From Afifellaceae bacterium (GTDB lineage: Bacteria > Pseudomonadota > Alphaproteobacteria > Rhizobiales > Afifellaceae), in contig JANQRH010000026.1 of the NCBI GenBank assembly GCA_028284625.1, positions 434,001 through 498,000 of the forward strand: 64,000 nucleotides of DNA. The letters run 5' to 3'. The notes under the pieces are model-generated. The model made no database searches. It worked only from the letters and a program-made list of their open reading frames with translations, and was not told the DNA's origin. Positions 34,192-43,214 of the stretch are shown here, one piece after another. How positions within the stretch are numbered: the stretch's first letter is position 1; every line of letters begins with the position of its first letter. The position numbers and the translations under genes are program-made.

Positions 34192-35649
34192 CTAGAGGTT
34201 GAACAGCACAAGGCGCTCCTCAGTCATGTCCCGGATGGCGTAGCGCGGCCCCTCGCGGCCGATTCCGCTGTTCTTGACGCCGCCATAGGCAAGTTGATCG
34301 GTGCGCCAGGTCGACGTCCCGTTGATGATGACGCCGCCGGTCCTAATGGTGCGCGCCGCGTGGATGGCTGTCGCCACAGATTGCGTGAAGATGCCGGTCT
34401 GCAGCCCGTAGGGACTGTCGCTGATCATGCGGAACACGGCTTCGAGATCGTCAAAGGGCTGCACCGACACCAGCGGCCCGAAGACCTCCTCGCAAACGAC
34501 GCTCATGTCTCCGGTGACATCGCTGAGCACCGCCGGTGTCACCTGCGCGCCGGTGCGTTCACCGCCCGTCCGAAGGCTCGCCCCGGCGCCTACGGCGTCC
34601 TTTATCCAGGACTCGACCCGTCGCGCGGCGGCTTCGTCGATCAGCGTCCCCACATCCGTTTCCGGATCAAGCGGATCGCCCACCTTAAGCGCTTCGACCT
34701 CGGCGACGAGGCGGTCGGTGAAGCGGTCAACGATTGTTCGATGGGCATAAACGTTCTGCACGGAGATGCAGCTCTGGCCAGCGAGACGCATGGCGTTGCG
34801 CGCGCAGATGGGGGCGGCGGCTTCGATATCGGCGTCGTCGCACAGGATGGTAGCGCCGGTGCCGCCAAGCTCAAGCGCAACGCGCTTCAGTCCTGATGCG
34901 GCCTTGATCTCCGCGCCGACCTGTGTGGAGCCGGTGAACGTGACGAAATCGACCCGAGGGTCCCGAACGAGCGCCGGGCCGACTTTGTTGCCGTAGACGA
35001 CGTTCAGTACGCCCGGCGGCGTTCCTGCGTCGACGAACAGCTCAACGAGCTTATGCACCGTCAGCGGCGTCTGCGGCGGCGGTTTGAGCACGATTGCGTT
35101 GCCTGCCGCGATTGCCGGAGCGATCTTGTGGGCGGCCAGATTGAAAGGCGCGTTGAACGGTGTGATCGCGCCAACAACACCGACCGGAAAGCGCAGCATC
35201 ATCGCGATCCTGCCGGCGCCCATCGCGGTCCCGTCAAGCGGCACATGCTCACCTTCGATGCGGATCGCTTCTTCGGCTGAAAGCGAGATCGTGTCTTGCG
35301 AGCGGAGAATCTCCGCGCGGGAATCCTTGATGGCTTTCCCCGATTCGCGCGTCATGATTTCGGCGATCGCGTCGGCGCGCTCCAGCAGCAGCACGTTGAC
35401 GCGGCGCAGAAGCGCGGCGCGCTCGTACGCCGGCATCGCCGCGATCACGCTCTTGGCGGCGACTGCAGCATCGAGCGCGTCGTTGAGGTCAGTCAGCGAG
35501 GATTCCGGCGCCTGCACGACGACGTCGCCGCGATAGGGGTCGGCAACGTCGAACGTCTCCGCAGCCTGCCGCCACTGCCCGCCGATCAGCATCGGCACTT
35601 CGGTCTGCGAGACCTCAGATGGCGCTTGAACTAGGGTGCTGTCCGACAC
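34192..35649 (-). CDS. Aldehyde dehydrogenase
   Basis: A 485-residue NAD(P)-dependent aldehyde dehydrogenase. Motifs are TPFNAPFNLAAHKIAPAIAAG, FTGSTQVGAEI for cofactor binding, the catalytic Glu in ALELGGTGATI, the catalytic Cys in AGQSCISVQNVYAH and EEVFGPLVSVQPF. The start is GTG 35649, chosen because AAGGAGG precedes it by 7 bases. It oxidises an aldehyde to an acid, perhaps one released by the neighbouring ThDP enzyme or HpaI-type aldolase (inference). It is divergent from the EthD-like gene across 184 bases with an inverted repeat. Confidence 0.93.
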   Translation of the reverse strand: MSDSTLVQAPSEVSQTEVPMLIGGQWRQAAETFDVADPYRGDVVVQAPESSLTDLNDALDAAVAAKSVIAAMPAYERAALLRRVNVLLLERADAIAEIMTRESGKAIKDSRAEILRSQDTISLSAEEAIRIEGEHVPLDGTAMGAGRIAMMLRFPVGVVGAITPFNAPFNLAAHKIAPAIAAGNAIVLKPPPQTPLTVHKLVELFVDAGTPPGVLNVVYGNKVGPALVRDPRVDFVTFTGSTQVGAEIKAASGLKRVALELGGTGATILCDDADIEAAAPICARNAMRLAGQSCISVQNVYAHRTIVDRFTDRLVAEVEALKVGDPLDPETDVGTLIDEAAARRVESWIKDAVGAGASLRTGGERTGAQVTPAVLSDVTGDMSVVCEEVFGPLVSVQPFDDLEAVFRMISDSPYGLQTGIFTQSVATAIHAARTIRTGGVIINGTSTWRTDQLAYGGVKNSGIGREGPRYAIRDMTEERLVLFNL

Positions 35650-35777
35650 AGCCTGACCTCCTTGGCCTCAGTCGTTTTGTGCGATCGGTTCGGTCCGAAC
35701 GAACGCGGCGCCAAACTTCGCCGGTACGCGCCGTGGACCAACGTCCATGGACAGGCTAGTTTCCGAGATTGTAGGAT

Positions 35778-35800
35778 GTCAATTGACAATGTGGATTGTC
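35778..35800. promoter_or_regulatory. Overlapping palindromes in ALDH/EthD-like divergent region
   Basis: GTCAATTGAC (35778-35787) is a perfect 10-bp palindrome. GACAAT (35785-35790) and ATTGTC (35795-35800) form an adjacent inverted repeat with spacer GTGG. It lies 34 bases before the plus-strand gene in an otherwise plain divergent region, as expected for an operator. It contains TGT, but TGT-N12 is not followed by ACA, so it is not a PpsR site. Confidence 0.4.
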
Positions 35801-35833
35801 GAGGGCCGGCGTTCCAGCGTGGAGGCGAGCAGG

Positions 35834-36535
35834 ATGCACCGGGACGCGAAGGCGGTTTTAGCGATCTGGCATGATTTGGTGCCGGAAGAACGGGAGAGTT
35901 CGCTCGACTGGTACGATCGCGAGCATCATGCCGAGCGGATCGATCTACCGGGGTTCTTGAGTGCCCGGCGCTACATGGCGGTGGATGCAGAGCCGGAACT
36001 CTTCAACCGTTACGAAGTGACGGATATCGACGTCCTCGCCTCCGAAACCTATCTCGCCTGCGTCAACACGCCGACAGCGTGGAGCCGGCATTGCCAGCGA
36101 ACAATCATCAACAATGTCCGCACGGTTTGTCGGATCGCCGCGCGCGCGGGCCGCTGTGAGGGCGGCGCCGTGGCATCCATTCGGTTCGGAACGGATCACG
36201 CGAAAACGGGCGGGGCGCTTGGCGAGGCGATGGTGTCGGACGAGTTCATCGCGCGAAGCGGTCTTCTCTCAGCCGAGCTCTGGATTGCCGACGGCGCGCG
36301 CACGACAATACCGACGGAAGAGAAGGTCCTGCGAAAGGTCGCGGACCGGATCGCCGCAATGACGATTGTCATCCATGCCTCACGTATGCCCGCCCTGCGG
36401 CAGGCTGTTGAGGCGGCGCTGTCGGCTTCACCGGAAGCACGGCGATACGCGGAGGTGGGCTATTACGCGCTCGCCTTTGCCATGAATGCGACGGCGCCGC
36501 GTGTGGCCGCTCCGGGTGCCGGGGAGCGGTCCTGA
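35834..36535 (+). CDS. EthD-like/dimeric alpha-beta barrel protein, unknown function
   Basis: A 233-residue protein. The first half contains WHDLVPEERESSLDWYDREH and LPGFLSARRYMAVDAEPELF, matching the stress-responsive dimeric alpha/beta-barrel or EthD-like fold, often found with small-molecule catabolism. The second half appears to repeat that fold more loosely. ATG 35834 has GGAGG upstream. Its TGA overlaps the ATG of the next gene (TGATG), so the two are coupled. The substrate is unknown. Confidence 0.6.
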   Translation: MHRDAKAVLAIWHDLVPEERESSLDWYDREHHAERIDLPGFLSARRYMAVDAEPELFNRYEVTDIDVLASETYLACVNTPTAWSRHCQRTIINNVRTVCRIAARAGRCEGGAVASIRFGTDHAKTGGALGEAMVSDEFIARSGLLSAELWIADGARTTIPTEEKVLRKVADRIAAMTIVIHASRMPALRQAVEAALSASPEARRYAEVGYYALAFAMNATAPRVAAPGAGERS

Positions 36536-37368
36536 TGCGCCTTGCTCTCTGCAACGAAGTGGTGCGCGAGCTTTCGATCGAAGCGCAGTGCGCCTTTGCG
36601 GCAAAGGTCGGATATGACGGGCTCGAACTCGCACCGTTCACACTCGGTCCTGACCCCGAGCAACTCCCGAACGAAACGATCGTTGCAACCCGGCAGGCCG
36701 CGGCAAACGAAGGCATTGTGATCACCGGCCTCCATTCGCTGCTATTTGTGCCGGCCGGGCTCTCCATCACCAGCGCCGATCCGGATGTGCGCGCCCGCAC
36801 GATTTCCGAAATCCTCTCGCTCGTCAGATTGTGCGCCGAACTCGGCGGAACGTACCTCGTACACGGGTCGCCCGACCAACGCATGCTTACGCCCGGCGAC
36901 GAATCTGAGGGGCGTAAGCGTGCTCTTGAGATGTTCGCCGTCGCGGCCCGCGCGGCGGAGGAAGTGGGGCTCGTCTATTGCCTCGAAGTGCTCTCACCGG
37001 AACAGACCAATTTCGTCAATTTGCTTGAAGACGCGGTTTCCATCGTATCGGAGATCGGCTCGCCCGCCTTCCGCACCATGATCGACTGCACCGCTGCGGG
37101 TGCATGCGAGACGGAGCCCATTCCGACGCTGCTTGCGCGCCACGTGCCGACAGGAATGGTCCGGCACATCCACTTCAACGATCCGAACCGGCGCGGTCCG
37201 GGCGAGGGTGCGCTGCGCTTCTCGCCGATCGTCGAATCCCTGGCCGCCCTGCATTATGACGGCTGGATCTCCGTGGAGCCGTTCATCTATGAACCCGACG
37301 GGCCGACTTGTGCCGCGCGCGCCGCCGGCTTCGTGCGTGGGCTTGAGGAAGCCCTTGCAAAAGAGTGA
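36535..37368 (+). CDS. Sugar isomerase/epimerase-type TIM-barrel protein (hydroxypyruvate isomerase-like)
   Basis: A 277-residue AP_endonuc_2-type TIM barrel: VGYDGLELAPFTLGPD near the start, GLHSLLFVPAGLSITS, a metal-binding glutamate in YCLEVLSPEQTNFVN, MIDCTAAG, and VRHIHFNDPNRRGPGEGAL with the His/Asp ligand set. These enzymes isomerise hydroxy-oxo acids or epimerise ketoses. It is coupled to the EthD-like gene by a one-base stop/start overlap. It is distinct in sequence from the TIM-barrel gene at 21604. Confidence 0.82.
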   Translation: MRLALCNEVVRELSIEAQCAFAAKVGYDGLELAPFTLGPDPEQLPNETIVATRQAAANEGIVITGLHSLLFVPAGLSITSADPDVRARTISEILSLVRLCAELGGTYLVHGSPDQRMLTPGDESEGRKRALEMFAVAARAAEEVGLVYCLEVLSPEQTNFVNLLEDAVSIVSEIGSPAFRTMIDCTAAGACETEPIPTLLARHVPTGMVRHIHFNDPNRRGPGEGALRFSPIVESLAALHYDGWISVEPFIYEPDGPTCAARAAGFVRGLEEALAKE

Positions 37369-37467
37369 GCGTGCAGGCCAGTCGGTCGGAAGCGCATTCG
37401 CCCGTCGCCGCGGCTGCCACCAACTGAAGTCTTTCTGAACCGCGGGCTCAGCGCTGCTGCCTCGTTT

Positions 37468-37487
37468 TGATCATAGATGATCATAGC
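37468..37487. repeat. Tandem 10-bp TGATCATAG repeats upstream of DeoR-type regulator
   Basis: Two direct copies of TGATCATAG(A/C) lie at 37468-37477 and 37478-37487, one helical turn apart. Further TGATCA palindromes occur at 37580-37585 and 37600-37605, the last overlapping the ATG. Four exact TGATCA in 138 bases of GC-rich DNA is far more than expected, suggesting an operator array for the downstream regulator. The 230-base gap holds no supported gene. Confidence 0.5.
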
Positions 37488-37598
37488 TGCCTCTCCTTGA
37501 TTGCTTCTGATCGATAAATGCTGATTCTCGACGCTGTTGCCCAACAGAGCCTTGAATCGCTGTCAGATCGATCAACCAATGATCATCAAGGAGACAAA

Positions 37599-39386
37599 AT
37601 GATCAAAGAGCAGCGTCAGCAGCGGATACTCTCCATTCTGCGCACCCAACACATGCTCTCCATCACAGAGTTGACGCGCGCCGTGCCGGACGTGTCGCAA
37701 GTCACGCTGCGCCGTGACATCGCCGAGCTGGCCGAAGCCGGAGCCTTGAAGCGCACCCGCGGCGGCGCGGTTCTGCCCGATGCCGAGGCTCTTAGTCGGT
37801 CGCCGTCAGCCCCACGCCCGGCCGACGGCGCCAGGCCTGCGGCAGGTGCGCTGACATCCATCGTGGACGGCGTTGACGCGATCGTGCTTCCGCCGATCGG
37901 AGGGCCGGGCGGCGCGGCGCTGCGCCGCCAGGTGCGCCGCCGGGGCCTGCCATTCCTCGCCGAATCCGCGCCGCAGGATGGCGGCGTCTACCTCGGTCCG
38001 GCCAATCGGGCCGCCGGGCGTGATCTGGGGCGCGTCGCCGGTCGCGACATTGAGGGCGATACGGCCACGATCTTGCTGATCGGCCTTGCCGACCTTCCCA
38101 ATACGCGCGAGCGCTGCATCGGCTTTGAGGAGGGCGTGCGAGAGACCTTCGCCGGCGTCGTGCACGTCATCAGCGTCAACGGTCAGGGGAGCTACCGCTC
38201 GGCCCTGCGCGTGGCGCGTGAGGCGCTCGACACCAATCCCGAAATCGATGTGATCTTCGGCGTCAACGATCATTCGGCGATTGCCGGCCGGGACGCAGCC
38301 GCAGATGCGGGCGCGAAGGCTACGATCTATGCGACAGGCGGTGAACGCGCCGAATTCGTCGCCGAGGTCGCCAACTATCCGCAAATCCGCGCGATAGCCG
38401 CGTTCTTCCCCGAGGTCGTCGGGGCGGTCGCGATCGATGCGATCGCCGCAAATCTGTCCGGCCGCGATCTGCCCGATGCGCTGGTCACGCCGCATCGGAT
38501 CATCGACCGGGACAATCTGGAGGGGACCTATGTCCTCACCGACGGTGAGTGGACCTTGCGCGAGGACGTTCGCGTCGCGCTGGTGAACGACTTGGCGCCG
38601 CCGAGCGCACCGTTGGCGCGGCGACCGCGCATCGGCTTCCTGCCGCATTATCCCGCCCATGATTGGTATCGCAACATGATCCAGGCCATGCAGGCGCGAT
38701 GCCAGACGCTGAACTGCGAGTTGGTCATTGCGCCGCCGCATCAAGGCATCGCCGCGGAGATCTCGCGCCTGCGCCGCGACATCGCGCAAGCCGCCTGCGA
38801 ACGGATTGGCCCGGGACGGACAATCATCATCGGCGAAGGGGAGGCGGGGCTCGCACTTGCCGCCAAATTGCGAGCAATCGCCTTCGACGATCCGCCAAAG
38901 GTTGCGGGGCTGACGATTATCACCAATTCGCTGGATGTGCTGGAACGTCTGCAAGACGCGCCCGGCATGCGGACGCTTTTGACAAGCGGCGAATACCAAA
39001 AGGGCGATCGCTGCCTGGTCGGGCCGAGCCTGGGCGCGCTGTTTGAGCGGCTGCGTGCGGATGCGGCGTTCCTGTCGGTCGGTGGAATATCGCCGAAATT
39101 CGGCATCTCCTCACCGGACGAGCGCCTGGCATTGGTCGGCAGCCGCTTCGTCGACGCTGCACGCCGCGTCATTGTCATGGCAGACCACATGCTGATCGGC
39201 GCCGACGCCAATCACCGTATCGCGCGCATCGAAGCCGTCGACGAGGTGATCACCGATGCCGATGCGTTGCCGGCCGACAGATTGGCGCTGCGCGGCCTGG
39301 GCATCGACGTGTGGATCGCCGGTGAAGCACGACCGGACGATTTCGCACCCAGGGCGGATGCCTTTGCGGCGGCCGCCCATCCATGA
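37599..39386 (+). CDS. DeoR-type regulator fused to a sugar-binding (PBP-like) domain
   Basis: A 595-residue protein. Residues 1-57 are a DeoR winged helix (QQRILSILRTQHMLSI, VTLRRDIAELAEAG, RTRGGAVLP). Residues about 88-315 resemble a periplasmic sugar-binding fold beginning at its second unit (GVDAIVLPPIGG) and ending DNLEGTYVL. Residues 344-378 look like the missing first unit (RIGFLPHYPAHDWYRNMIQA). Residues about 382-575 are a DeoR sensor domain (RTIIIGEGEAGLALA, DAAFLSVGGISP, VIVMADHMLIG). There is no signal peptide, so it is cytoplasmic. ATG 37599 follows AAGGAGA. It heads the sugar transport operon and likely senses its substrate. Confidence 0.75.
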   Translation: MIKEQRQQRILSILRTQHMLSITELTRAVPDVSQVTLRRDIAELAEAGALKRTRGGAVLPDAEALSRSPSAPRPADGARPAAGALTSIVDGVDAIVLPPIGGPGGAALRRQVRRRGLPFLAESAPQDGGVYLGPANRAAGRDLGRVAGRDIEGDTATILLIGLADLPNTRERCIGFEEGVRETFAGVVHVISVNGQGSYRSALRVAREALDTNPEIDVIFGVNDHSAIAGRDAAADAGAKATIYATGGERAEFVAEVANYPQIRAIAAFFPEVVGAVAIDAIAANLSGRDLPDALVTPHRIIDRDNLEGTYVLTDGEWTLREDVRVALVNDLAPPSAPLARRPRIGFLPHYPAHDWYRNMIQAMQARCQTLNCELVIAPPHQGIAAEISRLRRDIAQAACERIGPGRTIIIGEGEAGLALAAKLRAIAFDDPPKVAGLTIITNSLDVLERLQDAPGMRTLLTSGEYQKGDRCLVGPSLGALFERLRADAAFLSVGGISPKFGISSPDERLALVGSRFVDAARRVIVMADHMLIGADANHRIARIEAVDEVITDADALPADRLALRGLGIDVWIAGEARPDDFAPRADAFAAAAHP

Positions 39387-39418
39387 TCGGAAAACATCCG
39401 TCTTCAAGGGAGGATTTG

Positions 39419-40633
39419 ATGAGGACATCGTCTCTAGCTTCCGTCGCAGCCGGCGCCATGCTTCTCGCCGGAACGGCCATGGCCCAGGAGATCACGCTGC
39501 AATTCTGGGACAACCAGCAGACCGAGAGCGGCCTGTCGCAGTTCCAACAAGAGGCCGTCGATCGGTTCATGGCGGAGAACCCCGACATCAAGGTTGAGGT
39601 CACGACCATTCCCTATCCGGAATATCAGCAGCGCCTGTTGACCGCTGTTCAGGGCGGCAATGCACCCGACGTTGCAACGCTCGACCAGATCTGGGTCGGC
39701 GCCTTTGCGCAGGCCGGTGCAGTGGCCAATCTCGCCGGCATGGCCGATGCAGCGGGCATCTCCCGCGACCGGTTCTTCCCCGGCGCCTGGGACAGCGCCA
39801 ATTTCAATGACGGCCTTTACGGCATCCCGTTCAATGTCGATGTCTGGCAGTTCTCTTTCTACAATCAGGACCTGCTCGACGAGGCCGGTGTCGATCCGCA
39901 AAGCCTGACCACGTTCGAAGGGCTTCGCGCGGCAGCAGAAGCGCTCACGGGTGACGGCCGGTTCGGTGTTGGCCTCTTCAGCCATCGCGGCGAAGACACG
40001 GTGGTCGTGGTCAATTCTTTCATCTTCTCAAATGGTGGTGCCGTGCTCGACGATAGTGGCGCTTGCGCGCTCAACCGAGCGCCGGCCGTCGAAGCGATGA
40101 CCTATCTGCAGGACTTGGCCCAGTTTGCGCCGGAGGGCATCCTCAACGCCTCGTCGGGGTCCATGCGCGAATTGTTCCTCAACGGCTCGCTGGCCGTGGA
40201 GTTCTGGCCGGCGCTTGAGCAACCGACATTGCAGAAGAGCGACATCAACTGGGGCTTCGTCAATGGAACCGCGCCGGAGGGCATGACCCCGATCGGCACG
40301 TTCGGCGGTTGGAACCTGGCGATCTTTGAAAGCTCCGAGCACAAGGATGCGGCCTGGAAATTCATCGAGTTCATGGTACGCGAAGACGTCAACGGCGACG
40401 TGGTCGACCTGATCCCCGCCAACATCGCGGCGGCTGAAGCATTTCTCGCTGAGAACCGTGAAGGCCCGGAGCGCATCCTGGAGCAACTGAACAACGCCAA
40501 GCCGCGGCCGCTATCGGCACGTTATCTCGAAGTGGCCGACATCCAGCTGGACCTCTACCAGAGCGTCTTCTCCGGCGAGGATGTGCAGGCGTCCGCCGAT
40601 ACGGCCTGTGAGGCCATCGACGCGCTTAACTAA
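39419..40633 (+). CDS. Carbohydrate ABC transporter substrate-binding protein
   Basis: A 404-residue family-1 extracellular binding protein. Signal peptide MRTSSLASVAAGAMLLAG ends at AMA. Then come ITLQFWDNQQTESGLSQFQQ, AENPDIKVEVTTIPYPEYQ, GNAPDVATLDQIW and GIPFNVDVWQFSFYNQDLL, typical of MalE/UgpB-like sugar binders. ATG 39419 has AGGGAGG ahead of it. It starts 32 bases after the DeoR-type regulator and is followed by two permeases. The sugar is unknown. Confidence 0.94.
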   Translation: MRTSSLASVAAGAMLLAGTAMAQEITLQFWDNQQTESGLSQFQQEAVDRFMAENPDIKVEVTTIPYPEYQQRLLTAVQGGNAPDVATLDQIWVGAFAQAGAVANLAGMADAAGISRDRFFPGAWDSANFNDGLYGIPFNVDVWQFSFYNQDLLDEAGVDPQSLTTFEGLRAAAEALTGDGRFGVGLFSHRGEDTVVVVNSFIFSNGGAVLDDSGACALNRAPAVEAMTYLQDLAQFAPEGILNASSGSMRELFLNGSLAVEFWPALEQPTLQKSDINWGFVNGTAPEGMTPIGTFGGWNLAIFESSEHKDAAWKFIEFMVREDVNGDVVDLIPANIAAAEAFLAENREGPERILEQLNNAKPRPLSARYLEVADIQLDLYQSVFSGEDVQASADTACEAIDALN

Positions 40634-40692
40634 GTGCGTCCCAGCCTGCGGGGCCGGCCAGGCCGGCCGGTCCCGCCACCGGTGACGATTTG

Positions 40693-41583
40693 ATGGCCAC
40701 TTTCGCCGACCGCTGGCTGCTCTGGTTGTTTCTTGCGCCCGCAATCATCCTGCTGGCGCTCTTTATGTACTATCCGATGGTCGGCACGGTCATCGAGAGT
40801 TTTTACGAGACCTCCTTCATCAGCCCCGAGCCGCGGTTTGTCGGCTGGGCGGTCTACGAGAAGGTGGTTGCCAGCCGCGACTTCCCGGAAGTGGTCTGGA
40901 ACTCGATTGTGTGGACGCTCGGCGTCGTCGTTTTGCAGAACGTGCTCGGTTTCTTCACCGCGCTCTTGCTCAATCAAGGCCTGCCGGCGCAGGGCATGCT
41001 GCGGGCGATCGTGCTTCTGCCCTTCGTGCTGCCGGGCGTGGTTGCCGCGATCCTGTGGCGCTTCATGTACGACCCGCAATTGGGGCTGATCAACTCAATC
41101 CTGATCCGGGCGGGGCTGCTTGAAAACAATGCCGCGTGGCTCGCCGACAGTTCAACGGCCATGGCTGCCGTGATCTTCGCTGCTTTGTGGAAGGGATTTC
41201 CGTTCTCCACGCTGATCTATCTGGCAGCGCTCCAGAATGTCGATCGCGAGCAGATCGAAGCCGCGACCATTGACGGCGCCGGGCCGATACGGCGTCTGCG
41301 CGACGTGGTCCTGCCGGCGATCCGCGATGTGGTTCTGGTCAATGTCGTGCTGACCACGATCCTGACGTTTAACTATTTCGATCTGGTCTGGGTGCTGACG
41401 CGCGGCGGGCCGCAAAATGCCACCCACATCTTCCCGACCAAGATCTTCGAGGCCGGTTTCGGCCAGTTCCGCTTCGGCGAAGCGGCGACCTATGGTGTGT
41501 TCTCGATCCTCGTTCTGGCTGTGCTCGTCAGCCTTTACGTCATCGCCCAGAAGGCGGCGGTGAATCGCCGGGGCACGGCATGA
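40693..41583 (+). CDS. Carbohydrate ABC transporter permease (MalF/UgpA-type)
   Basis: A 296-residue inner-membrane permease with six hydrophobic segments. It has LFLAPAIILLALFMYYPMVG near the N-terminus, VLGFFTALLLNQGLPAQGML, and the EAA loop EQIEAATIDGAGPIRRLRDVVLP, which contacts the ATPase. It pairs with the next gene. ATG 40693 directly follows an in-frame TTG, which I consider unlikely as the start. Confidence 0.94.
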   Translation: MATFADRWLLWLFLAPAIILLALFMYYPMVGTVIESFYETSFISPEPRFVGWAVYEKVVASRDFPEVVWNSIVWTLGVVVLQNVLGFFTALLLNQGLPAQGMLRAIVLLPFVLPGVVAAILWRFMYDPQLGLINSILIRAGLLENNAAWLADSSTAMAAVIFAALWKGFPFSTLIYLAALQNVDREQIEAATIDGAGPIRRLRDVVLPAIRDVVLVNVVLTTILTFNYFDLVWVLTRGGPQNATHIFPTKIFEAGFGQFRFGEAATYGVFSILVLAVLVSLYVIAQKAAVNRRGTA

Positions 41584-41593
41584 GGCGCACGGC

Positions 41594-42421
41594 ATGATCG
41601 ATACGCGCACCAACCGCTGGCTTCTGATCGCGCTGCAAATTCTGCTCGCGGCTTTCGTGCTGATTCCGTTCTTCTGGATGGTCTCCGTCAGTCTGAAGCC
41701 GGCCACGGAGCCATTCGCCATTCCCGCGCGTCTTTGGCCGGAGGCGCCGACTCTGGACAATTACATCACTGCGTTTCGACCGGAGTTCCGCACTTATTTC
41801 GTCAACTCGCTGGTCGTCTCGCTCTCCACGGTGTTCATCACCGTCACGCTCGGCCTCTTGGCGGCCTATGCTTTCAGCCGCGGCGCGCTACTGATCATCA
41901 CCGCGTTGATGTCGGCTGTCGTGCTGGCGCAGATGTTCCCGCATTCGGCGATCATCATCCCAATCTACAAAATGATGCGCGCCGCCGACCTACTGAACAC
42001 CTATTGGGCGCTGATCATCGCCTATGTGTCGGTCACGCTGCCCGTCGCGGTCTGGATGCTGCGCGGCTTCCTGGTCAAGCTGCCCGTGTCTCTGGAAGAG
42101 GCGGCTGCTATCGACGGCGCCGCGCCTTTCCGCATCTTTCGCGATATCGTCGTGCCGCTAGCGCGACCTGGGGTAATCGCCACAGCCGTCTATGTGCTGA
42201 TCGTCACCTGGCAGGAATTCCTGTTCGCGCTGTCGTTCACGTCGACGCGTGACATGCGCACCTTGCCGGTCGGGCTCAACGACTTCATCGGTCAATACGG
42301 CATTCGCTACGGCGAGCTGATGGCGTCGTCCGTCATGGTGTCGGTGCCGGTCATCGCAGTCTTCTTTTTCCTGCAACGTTATTTCGTCGCCGGACTGACT
42401 GCCGGCGCCGTCAAGGAATAG
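41594..42421 (+). CDS. Carbohydrate ABC transporter permease (MalG/UgpE-type)
   Basis: A 275-residue permease: FWMVSVSLKPATEPFAIP, NYITAFRPEFRTYFVNSLVV, SLEEAAAIDGAAPFRIFRDI as EAA loop, and the characteristic ITWQEFLFALSF near the C-terminus. Six helices are visible. It follows the first permease after 10 bases and forms the heterodimeric channel with it. Confidence 0.95.
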   Translation: MIDTRTNRWLLIALQILLAAFVLIPFFWMVSVSLKPATEPFAIPARLWPEAPTLDNYITAFRPEFRTYFVNSLVVSLSTVFITVTLGLLAAYAFSRGALLIITALMSAVVLAQMFPHSAIIIPIYKMMRAADLLNTYWALIIAYVSVTLPVAVWMLRGFLVKLPVSLEEAAAIDGAAPFRIFRDIVVPLARPGVIATAVYVLIVTWQEFLFALSFTSTRDMRTLPVGLNDFIGQYGIRYGELMASSVMVSVPVIAVFFFLQRYFVAGLTAGAVKE

Positions 42422-42447
42422 CCCGTAGCATCGCGATCCGAGGGGAG

Positions 42448-43212
42448 ATGAGCATGGAGTTCGAAGGCAAGGTTGCGGTGGTCACCGGCGCCGCCATGGG
42501 GATCGGGCGCGCCTGCGCGGCGATCTTCGCGCGCGGTGGCGCCAAGGTCGTCGTCGCCGACATCGACCGCGCAGCCGGTGCGAAGACGGCCGACGATCTT
42601 GGCGACAACGCGCTCTTCGTTGAGACCGACGTCAGCTCCTGGGACTCCATGCAGGCCATGACCGACGCCGCCATCGAGCGTTTCGGTGGCGTCGACGTTT
42701 TGGTCAATAATGCCGCGCGCGCGATCTCCGGTGTGGTCGACGAAATCGATGAGGAAAGCTGGAACACCGTTATCAGCACCAATTTGACGAGCGTTTGGCG
42801 CGGGATGCGGCTTTGCGTGCCGTCCATGCGCTCACGCGGTGGCGGCGCGATCGTCAACATGTCCTCCGTCCAGGGCCTGCGCGGCTTCAAGGGCTGGCCC
42901 GCTTATGCCGCGGCCAAGGGCGGGATCAACGCGCTGACCGTGCAGACCGCCGTCGACCTCGCGCCGGCAAAGATCCGCGTCAACGCCGTCGCGCCGGGCA
43001 CGATCATGACGCCGCTCAACGAAAAGATCTTTGAAGCGATGGACGATCCGTCCGAACTGATCGAAAGCTGGAACCGCGCCCATCCGATCGGCCGCTTTGG
43101 CGAAGCCGATGAGGTTGCCGAAACCGTCGCCTTCCTGGCGAGCGATCGCGCAAGCTTCATCACCGGCGAGATCATTCGCGTCGATGGCGGTCTGACGGCG
43201 CGAGGGGAGTGA
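42448..43212 (+). CDS. Short-chain dehydrogenase/reductase of sugar operon
   Basis: A 254-residue classical SDR with TGAAMGIG nucleotide loop, DVLVNNAARAISG, Ser in IVNMSSVQG, YAAAK catalytic Tyr/Lys and the ending ITGEIIRVDGGLTARGE. In its position between the sugar permeases and a mutarotase-like gene, with an SMP-30 lactonase downstream, it is best read as the sugar 1-dehydrogenase that makes an aldonolactone. That role is inferred from gene order. Confidence 0.92.
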   Translation: MSMEFEGKVAVVTGAAMGIGRACAAIFARGGAKVVVADIDRAAGAKTADDLGDNALFVETDVSSWDSMQAMTDAAIERFGGVDVLVNNAARAISGVVDEIDEESWNTVISTNLTSVWRGMRLCVPSMRSRGGGAIVNMSSVQGLRGFKGWPAYAAAKGGINALTVQTAVDLAPAKIRVNAVAPGTIMTPLNEKIFEAMDDPSELIESWNRAHPIGRFGEADEVAETVAFLASDRASFITGEIIRVDGGLTARGE

Positions 43213-43214
43213 CG

